A stretch of 64,000 nucleotides of DNA, from contig NC_092406.1 in assembly GCF_009017415.1 (NCBI RefSeq), positions 4,402,001-4,466,000 on the forward strand. Direction: 5' to 3'. Positions 10,991 to 22,659 of the stretch are shown one piece after another (positions within the stretch are counted from its first letter, which is position 1; each line of letters starts with the position of its first letter). The stretch is from Aspergillus flavus. Lineage: Eukaryota; Ascomycota; Eurotiomycetes; Eurotiales; Aspergillaceae. The notes under the pieces were generated by a model. It saw only the letters and a list, made by a program, of their open reading frames with translations. It was not told the origin of the DNA and did no database searches. The translations under genes and the position numbers were made by a program.

Positions 10991-13606
10991 ATGGCGCTCA
11001 TCTGGCTGATAATCCTTGCTTTTACGTGGATTATTGATGCAAAGTTGGTCTCGAACTACCCTATTAATTCACAGCTGCCACCTGTGGCACGGGTCGCACA
11101 ACAATATCAATTCGTTTTCTCTCAGGGCACATTCGGTGGTAGTGACTCCTCAACAAAATATTCGCTCTCAAATGCCCCATCATGGCTTCGAGTGGAAAGC
11201 AAAAGCCGCACTTTATTTGGCACACCCGGGGGGGAAGATGAGGGGACAGTGAGATTTGATCTTGTGGCATCAGATGAGTTAGAGTCTGCAAGCATGGAAG
11301 TCACTCTCATCGTGACAGAAGATGATGGACCAAGACCTGGAAAGCAATTACTTCCTCAGCTCGAAGCGATTGCCGCGACATCCGCTCCATCAACAATCCT
11401 GATTCATTCTGGAGACGCCTTTGACATATCTTTCGATCATGATACCTTTACCAACACCCGCCCCTCCACCGTATACTATGGGACATCTCCAGATAATGCC
11501 CCACTGCCTTCCTGGGTGGGATTTGACCAGTCAAATCTTCGATTCTCAGGTGTTGCACCTAATAGTGGGCCTCAGACTTTCGCCTTCAGCCTTGTCGCCT
11601 CAGATGTGGCTGGCTTCAGCGCAGCCGCCATGAAGTTTGATATGACGGTCAGCCCACATATTCTGTCATTCAACCAGAGTGCGCAGACTTTCTTCGTTAG
11701 TAGAGGAGAGCAGTTTACCAGCCCTCGGTTCAAGGAGGCGTTGACATTAGATGGGCGAGAACCGGCAGACGCCGACTTGACTGATATTCAAACTGACTCT
11801 CCTTCCTGGTTAGAGTTTGACAACACTACTATCTCATTTACAGGGACTCCACCTATTGATGCGGCGGATGAAAATATCACGATTTCGGTCACGGACAAGT
11901 ATCAAGATACAGCAAGGCTTATCGTTAGCCTGCAATACTCCCAATTCTTTCACGATATAGCTGAATGCGATGCGGTCATCGGAAGCTACTTCTATTTTGT
12001 TTTTGATGATACAGTCCTGATCGATGATTCCGTTCAACTTGAAGTCGACCTGGGAAATCAGCTCCCATGGCTGCAGTACAACTCCGATAACAAGACTCTT
12101 CACGGCCTTGTCCCGGCTGATTTCAGCCCGTACAAATATACAGTCAAGCTTACTGCTCATGAGGGGACCGCAGAAGATACCAAGAAGTTTACAATCAACA
12201 TCTTAGACGAAGGAAAACCTTCTGATCAGGGCACGGACAAGTCCTCAGGCTCCTCCAAGGGGATCCATGGAAAGAAAGTTGGGATAATCGCTATTTCAGT
12301 CGTTATTCCTTTTGCCTTTTTAACGAGTCTTTTGCTTCTTTTTTGCTGCTGGCGCCGTAAGCGCAGAGCATCGACACATGAAGAAGAACAGCTGTCAAAG
12401 GAGAAAGTACCATACTCAAATGGTTCAGAGCTACCGAACTGTCAGCCTTCTGAAGAGACCACCCAATGTACTCTCCCGAAACTAGCCAGAGACCCCCCTG
12501 AACAATACTCAAATCCACCGAAATTGGAATTAGGTCCTTTGTGGGACACGGGTCCCTTGGACGATAGCGAACAGGGACGACCGATCGAAGGCAGGAAAAA
12601 CACACTTTCTGCTTCGACCATTGATTGGGATATCGCTCCGCTGAAGGTTCCTGAACCGGAAAAGGAGAAACAGATTGACGATATTGCCATTCCACCCAAG
12701 CGGCTGTCGTTCCAGAACAGCCCGCCTATACACAGGCGAGCTACTACTAATTCACGAAAGCGAGAACCTCTCAAACCAATCCAACCGAGGAGATCGTTGA
12801 AACGAAACTCAGTGCACTCATCCAAATCAAAAAGGTACTCCAAACGTTCTAGTGGAATATCATCTGTTTCATCAGGACTTCCCGTAAGGCTTAGCGGTGC
12901 AGGACATGGTGCGGGTGGCTTTGGGCCTCCTGGGCATGGAGTAGTCAGAGTGTCATGGCAAAATACGCATGCATCTTTCCAAAGCGACGAAAGTGGCGTT
13001 GGAAATTTAGCACCTTTGTTTCCTCGACCCCCACCTCGAGCAAGAGGCAGTGTAGAGCTTCCAAAGCGGATGAGTTTACGAACAATTGAGCCTGATACAC
13101 TTACGATCTCGGAGGCTGATTCTTTGGAGGCCTTCGTTCACAGTAGGGCGAAGAACCGAAACTCGTCCAATCCCATGTTCTCCGGCCAGTTTGGCCGCAG
13201 AACATCTTCAGGTCTTCGTGCCCTGGAGAGAGCTCGAAGCACAGCTAGCCGCACTGATACTATTAATAGCTCCAGCTACTATGATGACTACAGACGATCC
13301 GTACATGAACGCCCGTGGTCTACGGCAATGTCTGCCTCCATCTATACGGATGACAATCGACAGTCTACGTATCTAGAATCGCTGTCTGAAGAATCCTTGA
13401 ATGTACGGCCACTAGCTTCAATGACAAGAGAGCTCAGTCAATCAAGCCTGGCACAGAACTACTCGGAGGCAATAGCACCGCTTCCTCGGTTGCTCAGCGA
13501 ACTAAGCCTCGCCAGTGCACGGCACGCTGAACCAGGTGGAGTGAACCACGGCTTAGGGGGGCCGCAACATACCGATGAAAGCCAGATCCATGAACCAGGG
13601 TGGTAG
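10991..13606 (+). CDS. AXL2: Axial budding pattern protein Axl2 (cadherin-like membrane protein)
   Basis: One exon of 871 residues from the ATG that begins a signal peptide (MALIWLIILAFTWIIDA). Cadherin-like/He_PIG modules follow: NYPINSQLPPVARVAQQYQF with the SNAPSWLR and GTPGGEDEGT signatures, DAFDISFDHDTF with LPSWVGFD, and at least two more; then a Ser-rich stalk, one membrane segment at about 430-454 (IIAISVVIPFAFLTSLLLL) followed by RRKRR, and a long Ser/Arg-rich cytoplasmic tail. Axl2 marks growth and septation sites and interacts with septins; in Aspergillus it affects conidiation. I start at the ATG at 10991, not further upstream, because the signal peptide then lies at the terminus. 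The frame ends at 13606, but a plausible C-terminal coding stretch continues in another frame after a G6 run at 13556-13561; see findings. Confidence 0.9.
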   Translation: MALIWLIILAFTWIIDAKLVSNYPINSQLPPVARVAQQYQFVFSQGTFGGSDSSTKYSLSNAPSWLRVESKSRTLFGTPGGEDEGTVRFDLVASDELESASMEVTLIVTEDDGPRPGKQLLPQLEAIAATSAPSTILIHSGDAFDISFDHDTFTNTRPSTVYYGTSPDNAPLPSWVGFDQSNLRFSGVAPNSGPQTFAFSLVASDVAGFSAAAMKFDMTVSPHILSFNQSAQTFFVSRGEQFTSPRFKEALTLDGREPADADLTDIQTDSPSWLEFDNTTISFTGTPPIDAADENITISVTDKYQDTARLIVSLQYSQFFHDIAECDAVIGSYFYFVFDDTVLIDDSVQLEVDLGNQLPWLQYNSDNKTLHGLVPADFSPYKYTVKLTAHEGTAEDTKKFTINILDEGKPSDQGTDKSSGSSKGIHGKKVGIIAISVVIPFAFLTSLLLLFCCWRRKRRASTHEEEQLSKEKVPYSNGSELPNCQPSEETTQCTLPKLARDPPEQYSNPPKLELGPLWDTGPLDDSEQGRPIEGRKNTLSASTIDWDIAPLKVPEPEKEKQIDDIAIPPKRLSFQNSPPIHRRATTNSRKREPLKPIQPRRSLKRNSVHSSKSKRYSKRSSGISSVSSGLPVRLSGAGHGAGGFGPPGHGVVRVSWQNTHASFQSDESGVGNLAPLFPRPPPRARGSVELPKRMSLRTIEPDTLTISEADSLEAFVHSRAKNRNSSNPMFSGQFGRRTSSGLRALERARSTASRTDTINSSSYYDDYRRSVHERPWSTAMSASIYTDDNRQSTYLESLSEESLNVRPLASMTRELSQSSLAQNYSEAIAPLPRLLSELSLASARHAEPGGVNHGLGGPQHTDESQIHEPGW

Positions 13607-14381
13607 GCCCAACTCCACTCCACCTCTGCAAAGCGAAGGTTCTGGCGCTGGTCCGCAGATGCTGCGCTAGGGCCCGTCAACCTCGTCCACCCCGTTTGAT
13701 GGCAAGGTTTGTCGGACAAGTGTGATTCAGCTAGCGGTTCAGGAAGCAGGAGGGGAACGAGGCTTACAGGGGAAGCTAACTGGAAGTGGGAGAAGTTACA
13801 GGTGAAGACTTTTTCATACGAGCAGTACTCTTGTGCTGTATATAGTTGTCGTTTTGCTTGGCGCTGTGTTGCTGGCCCATTGCTTTCTCCACCATGATAT
13901 CCTTGTTTTTCATGTACAAGTACCTTTTATGTCTCATATATCCCTGATCTCCAAATTCAGGGGGTCAGACAAAAGCAGTTTTAATATCGTAACAGTAACA
14001 TATAGATAATTTATGCACTTCAATAGTATAATCATTCAAGTACAAATATGTCGTGATCACGTGGCGCGTTCTTATCATTCCTTCAAAGCAGGCTAGCGGC
14101 GTCAATCGGGGCCGCCGCAGTTCCCCATTCCGTTCAGTGACGAGGCCGAACTGAGCTGCGCAGAATTGTCCGCGTCGGAGTCTACTATATTCCCTCGTCA
14201 CTACTTCAGTGCTTTTGCAGAAAGTATTCCTCATGAGTCGTTGAAATCTTCCGATTCGGATTCGCTTGATGGTATACATAACCTGACCTCTTTTACCCTG
14301 GCCGGTTCCCGCTTCTTTTCAGTTGCGGCACTGCGATTGTTTCTATATTTCAGCTACTTTCCCTCTGATTCAGCCATAACT
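13607..14381. promoter_or_regulatory. Intergenic AXL2 / RXT2
   Basis: About 775 bases in a head-to-tail arrangement. The first 70 bases probably still belong to the AXL2 coding region if the frame break there is an artefact. The remainder holds the AXL2 3' end and the RXT2 promoter. Nothing else was recognised. Confidence 0.4.
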
Positions 14382-16212
14382 ATGGCGGCGCAGGCGGCTC
14401 TCATCGCCGATACGATCGTTGGTATGAAAAGGGCTTTACGCAAAGAAAATGACTGTAAGTCTTACTGGTTCAATTTCCCTTATGTTCTCCAGTAATACCT
14501 CTTTAACTTGGTCTCTTAATTGTAGTCTCAGGCCCCGATGATCCCATCGCTCAGCCAACAAACCGAGGCAACAAACTACGGACAAACGCTAAACATGTGC
14601 GGGAGGGCGCATTGGGGTATATCCAGCCAGAGGATCTTTATAAGCAGGTACCGTTCCGCGGTCATTGAAGGCCCTTACAATTTACCCTCGGCTCTTCGTT
14701 TTAGGCGACTGATATCCAAGATCTCTGACAGAAAATTGACCATGCTGGGTACACACGCTATATCCTACAACCAAACCCCGTGCGCTACGACTCAGAGGGG
14801 GATGAGTTAGACGAGGATGATGAAGACTCTGAGGCAGATGCCGCTGCGGCGGAAGAGAATCCATTTTCTGAGATTGCATTGGAAAGTTAGTCCCTCAATC
14901 TCCATTACGGATGACTCATGACTTTTCCGAACGACTAATGCGAATGTGCTTACTAGATTTCCTGTGCCCATTAAAGCACCCATCGGAATTACCTACCCAC
15001 CCTTCCTTATCCCATGCCTATACGTCAAGTGCTCTCTCGAACATGACCAAGGCTATCGAGTCTAAACTACGCCAAGAACGGGCTCTTTTGTGGCGTGCGC
15101 GGAACCTCCACAGACTGTTCCTTGGGGATAGCTCTTGGATGCCTTGTGGAACAGTTGAGACTCCCGAAGACAGATGGATCTTCGAGCCTCGGCTTGTTAC
15201 CCCAGGCCACAAATCTCCAATCGGTCCAAATGGACAGAACGACGTTCCCAGTCTTTCAACAACCATAGAAATGACAGGTCCAAGCCATGAAGTACATAAT
15301 TGTGTTCCAGTTGTCAGGACATCGAAAGAAGCCCAGGCAGTGGAAAGTAAAGACATCCAAAGTTCCCATACTGCAGAACAGGACATTGAAATGGCCGGTA
15401 TTCACAATCATGGGAGGGAAAGTGGGAGCCCTACGAACTACAATGAGCAGACAAGAGAACCCAAGTCCGAAGAGGTTGAGACTCCCGTTGGAAACCTTCC
15501 ACAGCATCTAGACATTGTTGAAGCCAACGGCAGTGACGCAGTAAATTCACACTTGGAACGCGGTCAGTTATCTGACACGGATGGGCTTCAAGGAGACAGA
15601 AAAGGAATTGCTGGAGATCGAACTGACTCGGGTAACGAGAAGGTTGATACGACTCATGAGGGCCCCGGCAATGTCCACGAGGATGAAACTGATAAAGATG
15701 AAGAGATGCAGGATGGGTTTTCCCCCGAGCCACCTCGTCGGATGACGACTCGAGCTCAGGCTAATGCAGCAAATCCACAAGAGGATGAATCAGACCACTT
15801 TCCACCATCCCCTTCCTCTGACACACTCAGCTCACTTCCTATACCACACCCTCTCTTTCTCGTGCCTGACTCTATCCGCCCAGATCCCAATCTTGGTCTG
15901 TCGCCCATGGAAGCCGAAGATACACGACGACTCCTGTGGTCATATGTGCAGAAACAGGAGGAGACTGTCAGGGGATTCGAGCACATGTTGGAATGTCTGC
16001 TCCGAGCTTGTCGTATGAAAGATGATGTGCTCGAGTGGTGTAAAGCGGAAGGCCATGTGGGTGAAATGAGTGACGGGGAAGACTGGTATGACCGGGAAAG
16101 ATGGGGACTGGTGGAGGGTGAAGACCTCAAGAAGGGCGCGGACGAGGATGAGATTGAGATGGTCGAGGAAAGCCGCGCTTCAAATAAAAGAGGCAGGGGC
16201 CGGCGGGCATAG
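14382..16212 (+). CDS. RXT2: Rxt2-like subunit of the Rpd3L histone deacetylase complex
   Basis: Exons 14382..14454, 14526..14647, 14732..14885 and 14957..16212 give 534 residues. The RXT2 N-terminal domain is unmistakable once spliced: TNRGNKLRTNAKHVREGALGY, KIDHAGYTRYILQ, NPVRYDSEGDELDEDDED, AAEENPF, then LCPLKHPSELPTHPSL, LRQERALLWRARNLHRLFLGD and SWMPCG. The central part is acidic and low-complexity; the C-terminal part has a helical EAEDTRRLLWSYVQKQEETVRGFEHML segment (residues about 430-470) and a basic end. Rxt2 is a structural subunit of the large Sin3-Rpd3 deacetylase complex in the nucleus. Exon 3 must start at 14732; the earlier AG at 14703-14704 leads to a stop after seven codons. 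Confidence 0.93.
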
Positions 16213-16757
16213 ATGCGATGGTCATCGATGGTGGTCACATAGATCGATGACCTGGGTGTTTAACATTTTTGGGCCCTGGAAAGAGGTATTATTAGCAGCC
16301 GTCAGCAGCTACCTACCACTACAGCTTCTGTATGACTCAAATATCTCTATGAGATACGAAACACTATCTTTATATTTATCGGATACTTATCCTAGGGAGT
16401 TTTAGGCGCCGCAAACGATATCCATGATTTATTGTATAAAGAGAGGTGTAAAAGCAAATCGAAATATACCAATTTTTTTTTTTTTTCGTTCCATGACTAC
16501 TCTCCATATTCGCCCTCGTAACATTCGGATTGTGTCTTTCATGGTTTCGTTGCATCTTCTCCGGCTTCCTCCCATTGTTGAATCCCACTCTAGCATCTTC
16601 ATCACGTAGTTCCTAGCTAGGGACCTCGGGTTGTGTCTATATATCCCCTCCCGACTGACATGGATTGATGGTTGTTGAAAATCCAAAGACTCAATCCTTT
16701 AAGCGTGGGACCCGTCTTTCAGTGGCGGCTTAAACTGGCCGCGGTACCATAGCACTT
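16213..16757. other. Intergenic, tail-to-tail RXT2 / OPI3
   Basis: About 545 bases of converging 3' flanks with a T-rich run near 16471-16486. No gene or structured repeat was seen. Confidence 0.5.
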
Positions 16758-17741
16758 TTACTGGCTCTTACCGCCTTGCTTGGCCTTTGCACGTTCGCGC
16801 TCGCGCTTGGCATAGATCTCAGCAGTGAAAGGGCTACAGAATCGTGGGTCAGTGGGCACGGCATGCATGCTTAGAAGAGATATAGGGGTGTGTTGCGTAA
16901 GGGCAAGAATCCAAGGAAAGGCATATCAGACTTACTCCTCCCACTGAAGAGCAAACCAGTACAGAATGAACACCTCGGCGGTCAGGAGGATTCCGGCAAC
17001 TTTGCCCTTGTAGAGTGCAACACCCAGGAAATTCAGGGTGCTTCCCCAATACATAGGGGAGCCAGTGACATTGAAAGGGAAGCCAGTGACGGGGGCATCC
17101 ATGAGAATACCGAAATAATCTCCGAGGTAGGTTCCGGTGACGCCTAGGGCATACATGCTGGAAAGAACAAGAACGGATCCCACTGCGAACAAAACGCCGC
17201 CCAGAATCGGTTGGTGCACAGGGGCATAATAGGGCTGGCCTTCCAGGGCCAACTGATACACATGGTCACGCACGATTCCCAGGGTAAAGATGGCGATTGC
17301 GAGGAAGTAACAACCGTAATATGGATTACCGAATATACGAGTCAGGTAGTGTTTCCGATATTCTACAAGAAATGGCGAGAATTTGGGAACATGAGCTTTC
17401 TATACTGATAACATGAATTGGGCCCATAGATTGAGGTTTAGCGGTGCAAAGGGCGGGGGAAAGCCTTGACCAACCGGCACGAGCAACAATGCTAAAAAAT
17501 GAAAGCTGTGGTCAGTCAACAGTCTCCATAAAGAAGATTGGAGAGAAGAGGAATTTCTCGAGGGAACATGTAGCGAAAACACCTACTTCCAAAAGATTGG
17601 GTTGAAAGCGATGGAGAGTGCAGCCCCTATGAGATCAGCCAGGCGAGTTAAGAATCACAGTACAGAAGAGAGTCAAATGCTCAGAGACGTACACTTGAGG
17701 GACGATTGAGACAGATCGAGGAAATCCGAAAGAGTAGACAT
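16758..17741 (-). CDS. OPI3: Phospholipid methyltransferase Opi3 (phosphatidyl-N-methylethanolamine N-methyltransferase)
   Basis: Five exons, 17741..17693, 17626..17587, 17491..17475, 17362..16936 and 16833..16758 (minus), give 202 residues, the usual length for Opi3/PEMT. After splicing: SSLKWAALSIAFNPIFWNIVARAEYR, then GCYFLAIAIFTLGIVRDHVY, LGDYFGILMDAPVTGFPFNV, TGSPMYWGSTLNFLGVAL, a last hydrophobic stretch and EDPFTAEIYAKRERER. The GSPMYWGS region is the SAM-binding signature of PEMT enzymes. The enzyme carries out the last two methylations from monomethyl-PE to phosphatidylcholine in the ER membrane. Exon 3 is only 17 nt and encodes part of the invariant NIVAR segment. The gene is divergent from MDM1, another ER membrane/lipid gene. 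Confidence 0.95.
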
Positions 17742-18402
17742 TGTGTAGAAAATTAACCCAGGCTCAGGGTAAAGATGCGATACAGGAGACCGAAAAAAAA
17801 GAAGTGGAGAGAGAAGGGAGATTTGAGGTGAGGTGTTGTTGGTGTTGTTGTTGTTGGGAAGTGGAGAGAAAATCATAAATACGTCGACTCAAAAAAAGAT
17901 AATTTTAAAAATAAAAAAGACGACTAAAGTGGCATGACGTCTTTGCTTTTCTCCGCAAATACGGGAATCGGGATTGATGGATACTAAATGCGGTATTGCG
18001 ATTGGTAGTACCGGTAGTATTACCTACTTACTAGTACTGGTACTACTAAGTAGTACACAGTATGTAACCTAACCTAGGTACCGTACGGAGTACTACCCTG
18101 TAGTACTAGTACTATAGTCTATACGAGTAAGTATGTAGGTATGTACAAACATAAATATGAAGGTACACACTCCGTACCAGAGGTGGTACTGTCATTTGAC
18201 CCTGGGACCTCGGGATTAACCCAATTGAACCTCCTCACCGCCCGTCAACCACCTTCAGTATGGATTATCGCGGATGATCCAGTATTAGTCCACGTTATCA
18301 AGCTCTCCCCTCAAAAAACCTTTCATATGTCTTTGAAAGCTACCTGCCTCTTTGAATCGTCATGAGACAATTCTCATCCATCGTACGAATGCTCCGGGGA
18401 AA
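17742..18402. promoter_or_regulatory. Shared divergent promoter OPI3 / MDM1
   Basis: About 660 bases between two start codons. The middle, 18004-18118, is dense in TAGTAC/GTACTA palindromic units and includes TACGGAGTA at 18084-18092, with ACTCCGTA at 18169-18176. I did not see a clear inositol-responsive (UASINO, CATGTGAAAT) element. Confidence 0.5.
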
Positions 18403-21400
18403 ATGGCCCTGAAGTGTCGTGATATTGTCATACTGGGCACTGGCGTTTTCATTGCTTGGGGGTTGGCTGTACGCTGCCTGCCAGTTTTGCGGTACCTTGG
18501 GTATGCCGTCGGATTAGGCATTCTGCTTGCTTCAGTCGCCTTCTTTGGTCTTGTACTCTTCACAACCCGGAGCCCTAACGATGCAGACAACTCCCGATCT
18601 CAATGTTTGCCTGTCGCGTTTCTCACTCCCCCCAACTGGCAGGTTGAGACTCAAGGTCTAAAGAAGCGCTCCATCTACAATCCCGTGTCCCTCTACCCGC
18701 AATCCTTTATGGTGTCCGAAGGTATCGACGAGCTTCTGGCGCTGGTTACCCGGGATTTCATAGCGTCATGGTACCTTGGTATCAGTCCGAACCCAGCATT
18801 CGTGACTGAAGTAGACCGAGTGTTTCGGGCAGCCATTGGAAACCTACGTGATCGGTTACTTGCGGAAGATCTTATATCGCTTATCGTCTCCCGTATATTT
18901 CCTATTCTGACCACACATCTTAAAGAGTTCGACGTCGCAGAGCGATCGGTGCGGGGGCGGAATTTGACTCGAAACGTTACCGAATCCGATGAGCTCGACA
19001 TCGCAATTGCAAGCAAGTATCGCGATGGTCATCTACATCCTGCTGCAGTGCTGTGTCTTTCAGACCAAAAGCTAGTAGAGCAGGAATACCTCAGGAAAGT
19101 CACAGTTGGGCTACTGCCTCGATTGTTCCCTGAAACCGTTTTAAGCAGTCGTATCGTTTCAGTTCTAGTGAGAGAACTACTCTCATGCGCTGTGCTCTTC
19201 CCTATACTATCCGTTCTATCCGATCCCGACACCTGGAATCAATTGGTGGAGGCCTATGGACGAACAGCTCTTCAGGATCGCAAAACGGTGCGCAAGCTTC
19301 GAGCGGCATTGGATGAGCATGCATCGCCGGTGCCTAGGTCAAAACATGGAAATCCATTCCCACGACTCTCGCCAACTGATTCAGAGAGGGCGTTTGAGCG
19401 TTTCGTTAGGGCCATCCGGCATTGTAACAATCTTTCCGATGCTAGACGATTCAGAGCTCTTGTTGCAAGCCAGTTGAAGCGGGAAAGTATGGTAGAAGGG
19501 CAAGATCCCGTCTATCTTCGGCGATTAGAGACGGGAAAAAGAGTTCTTGACCAGAAGGTAGCGAAGCTTTCAGCTCCAGCTAGTAGTCGTGCATCGCACG
19601 CCACCGCGGCTACGACGCACTTTCGCCCCCTGAAATCCTCACCAGCTCAAGAGGCGTCCTTGGTGGATGTAATGCATGATGCATCAGGTCTATCTTACTT
19701 TATGGAGTTCATGGACCGTCAACAACTTATGTTTCTCGTGCAATTCTGGATTGTGGTTGATGGCTTACGCAACCCACTCGAAGATGACTTTGGTGACGAG
19801 ACATCCCCAAGTTCCACGACATGGACGGAAACAGATAAAAACGATATGGCTTTAATCAGTGAAACGTATCTGTCGAAACCCCAACTTAAAGTAACGGCCG
19901 AGTCGCGTCGAGCTGTGAAAACTTTCTTGAGCGCCGGGAAGCGAGCTACTCCAGAGCAGTATCGCAAAGCTCGGACAGTGATATTGACTACTCAATCTGC
20001 GGTATTAGAAGAACTCCAGAATGTCTATTACCCCAAATTCCGACAATCCGATTTATTCTATAAGTATCTCGCTTCAGATGAAACATCTCATTTTGAACCT
20101 CATACGGCAGCTGTACCGCATGGGGATGTCACCCCTGCCGCGGAGGTATTTGAGAGACGGCCACTTCCTCCATTGATGGGCCGTACGCCATCTCAACCGG
20201 GGTTTAAATCGAAAGACCTGCGCAGGGCTGCCGTTTCCTCAAGCGATGTACGGACTATGGGGAAACTATTTGACGATGACGACACTCCAAGACGCTCCTT
20301 AGACTCCGAGCGGTCTGCCCCGTTATTCGATGATGACTATGACACGGACCCTCTTGCGATGTCAACGCAGAGCCTTGGCCGCGACTCGCAAAACGGTGAG
20401 AACGATGCGAATCAGAATCAAGTAATTGAAACTATGGAGGCTGCATTGAACGATATCATTACGAACGAGCCGAAAGGTAATAGATTAGAAGATCTCAGAT
20501 ACAATGATGCCTCGTCATCTAGGCTATCCAGCAATGATCGATATCCACAATCACCTCGTAGCTCTGTGGAATCCACACGAGTAGACGACAAAACCAAGCC
20601 CAACATCTCTTCTCTAGGGTTGGTGGATGAATCTTCGCGACTCGGCGTTTTTGCTGATGATCTCTTCCCTGACCACCATAAATTTATTGAGGACGAATAT
20701 GAGGAACCCGCTGAAATAGAGGACAAAGACCCAGCTGATGAAGTCCATGAAGCCCCCCCAGGGGATCTTGGCTTGACGGAAGCGATCGAAGCACTCACGG
20801 CAGAGATTGAGAAACTTGGATCCCAGGAATCGGTAGTGGATGCCTTGACGCGGAAAGCTGAGCTCACAAACAATACTGCAGAACTAAGAATTTTACGAAA
20901 GTCAAAAGCTAGCATTCAACGGGAAGTCCGCCGCAAGGACATGCAGCGGCAACAGTACATGATCCAAGAAAGTGATAACAGCTTGTATGGTCGTTCAACT
21001 GTTCGAATCACGTCTATTGTTGTAGGAAAAGAAGAGGACGGTCGCGAATTTGCAATGTGTACGTAGCTTTCCCCATATGGTGTTGGTTGACTAACGATTG
21101 CTCCAGACGTGGTTGAAGTGCAAAGGAATGCTGGAGAGCAAATGCCAGCGGCGTCCTGGGTTGTTGCTCGCAGATATAGTGAGTTCCACGAACTTCACCA
21201 TAAACTACGCATGAGGTATCCGTCGGTGCGGCACTTAGAATTCCCACGACGACGTATGGTGATGAAGCTTCAACGGGAGTTTTTGCAAAAGCGGCGCCTG
21301 GCGCTGGAGGCGTATTTGCAGAAGTTGCTGCTCCTGCCAGAGGTTTGCCGAAGCCGTGACCTACGGGCCTTCCTCTCCCAGCGAGCCATCATCCCACGCG

Positions 21401-22122
21401 ACGAGGCCCCTCGTGATGGAGAGACCAAGGATTTGGTAACCCGGATCTATAATTCGGTTGCTGATGGTATGGATGATTTCCTGGGCAACTTCGGTGTACT
21501 CGATCAGCTCTCGACAGCCGGGCAGAATCTCATCTCTGCAGCGACTAGCCAGCAAGCCAGCACTATAACTGACTCAGGGCTAGCGACCGAGGACGCCGTG
21601 ACTGCAGCCGAAGCCGAGGCAGAGCTGAATGCATTTGAGGACCGAGAATTGGAGCCATTCATCAAACCGATTTGTGATTTGTTCCTAGAGGCCTTCGAGT
21701 TAAACAGAGGCAACAACTGGCTCCGGGGACGTGCAGTTGTTGTCGTTCTTCATCAATTACTTGGAGGAACCATCGAACGGAAGGTCCGCGAAGGTGCCCG
21801 ATCCCTAGCACAGGACGAGTCATTACTTCGATACATTAGCGTAGTCAAGGAGTCCCTGTGGCCAGGTGGCCTCCTGCGTGAAAATAGAATCCGAACGACA
21901 TCAGAGCGGCTGAAGAGTCGCACCGAAGCTAGCCTGGTATTAGCCACCTTGATCCCGGATATGGCGGGCAATGTAGTTGGACGGACCAATGCTCAAGGAG
22001 CCGCGCGGAGAATCTTTGCGACTTTGAACAACCGGCGCCTCAATACTCACTTGATGTACACTATTTTGGATGAGATCGTATTGGTATTGTTTGGGGGTGG
22101 TGAAACAGGACGGATGCGATAA
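18403..22122 (+). CDS. MDM1: Mdm1-like sorting nexin (PXA-RGS-PX-Nexin_C), ER membrane tether
   Basis: Exons 18403..21058 and 21107..22122 give 1223 residues. Two membrane segments lie at about 8-28 and 33-53. A PXA domain follows (about 95-290: ELLALVTRDFIASWYLGI onward), an RGS-like domain (about 419-562: LSYFMEFMDRQQLMFLVQFW), an acidic linker, a PX domain (about 865-977: SWVVARRYSEFHELHHKLR ... VRHLEFPRRR) and a Nexin_C domain (about 1068-1180: IKPICDLFLEAFELNRGNNW). This is the full Mdm1/SNX13-SNX14 layout. Yeast Mdm1 anchors in the ER and uses PX to contact the vacuole and lipid droplets. The only intron (48 nt) splits the PX domain; the ATG at 18403 directly precedes the first membrane segment. 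Confidence 0.95.
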
Positions 22123-22307
22123 CTCATGTTTACCTAATTCATGGACGACTGAGGCTCTAGCTATCGTAGTTTCTTCCTCTTTAACGTTTGGTGCGGACCT
22201 TAGCGGGTGTCTAGTGAGGCATCACTCTTATAGTCTCTAAGGATAGAAGTCTTTGGACGGCGGTGTACAGTGATAGTGTACCATAATCATAATCATAATC
22301 ATAAACA

Positions 22308-22338
<31 letters not shown>

Positions 22339-22659
22339 AAGAAGAAAAAGAAAGATAATAATCGTAATTATAAAGACTTGCATAATCGCGTTACTGCTAG
22401 ACTATAGTGCTCTGGGCAGGGGGTTGCCTTTTAACCTCCATCCCAATAAGTAGACTACTAGTAGTCGGGCTGTCAAACTAGGTGGAGTAATATTGAGGTT
22501 GAAAAATTAAATCAAGCTACGTGAGGCATCTACATACCGAACAAGCTCTGTAAGTGCTAAGAGGCAAGATGAGAGAAATGATTAAGTCTGGAAAGTACGT
22601 CCGGGAAGGAAACAGGAGAGAAACCGTTGGCACTTAGCACACCAGTAGGCATGCCCGTT
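22123..22659. other. Intergenic, tail-to-tail MDM1 / DUF6699-like gene
   Basis: About 535 bases with an ATAATC repeat at 22281-22300 running into an (AAG)n microsatellite. No coding signal. Confidence 0.5.
22309..22345. repeat. (AAG)n microsatellite
   Basis: About twelve uninterrupted AAG units in an intergenic stretch. Confidence 0.9.

Noticed and set aside
14704..14731. Earlier 3' splice site for RXT2 exon 3 (AG at 14703-14704)
   Set aside because: It leads into an in-frame TGA after seven codons; the AG at 14730-14731 restores the conserved KIDHAGYTRYIL.
20418..20915. 165-codon minus-strand frame, Ser-rich
   Set aside because: Mirror of the acidic linker of MDM1.
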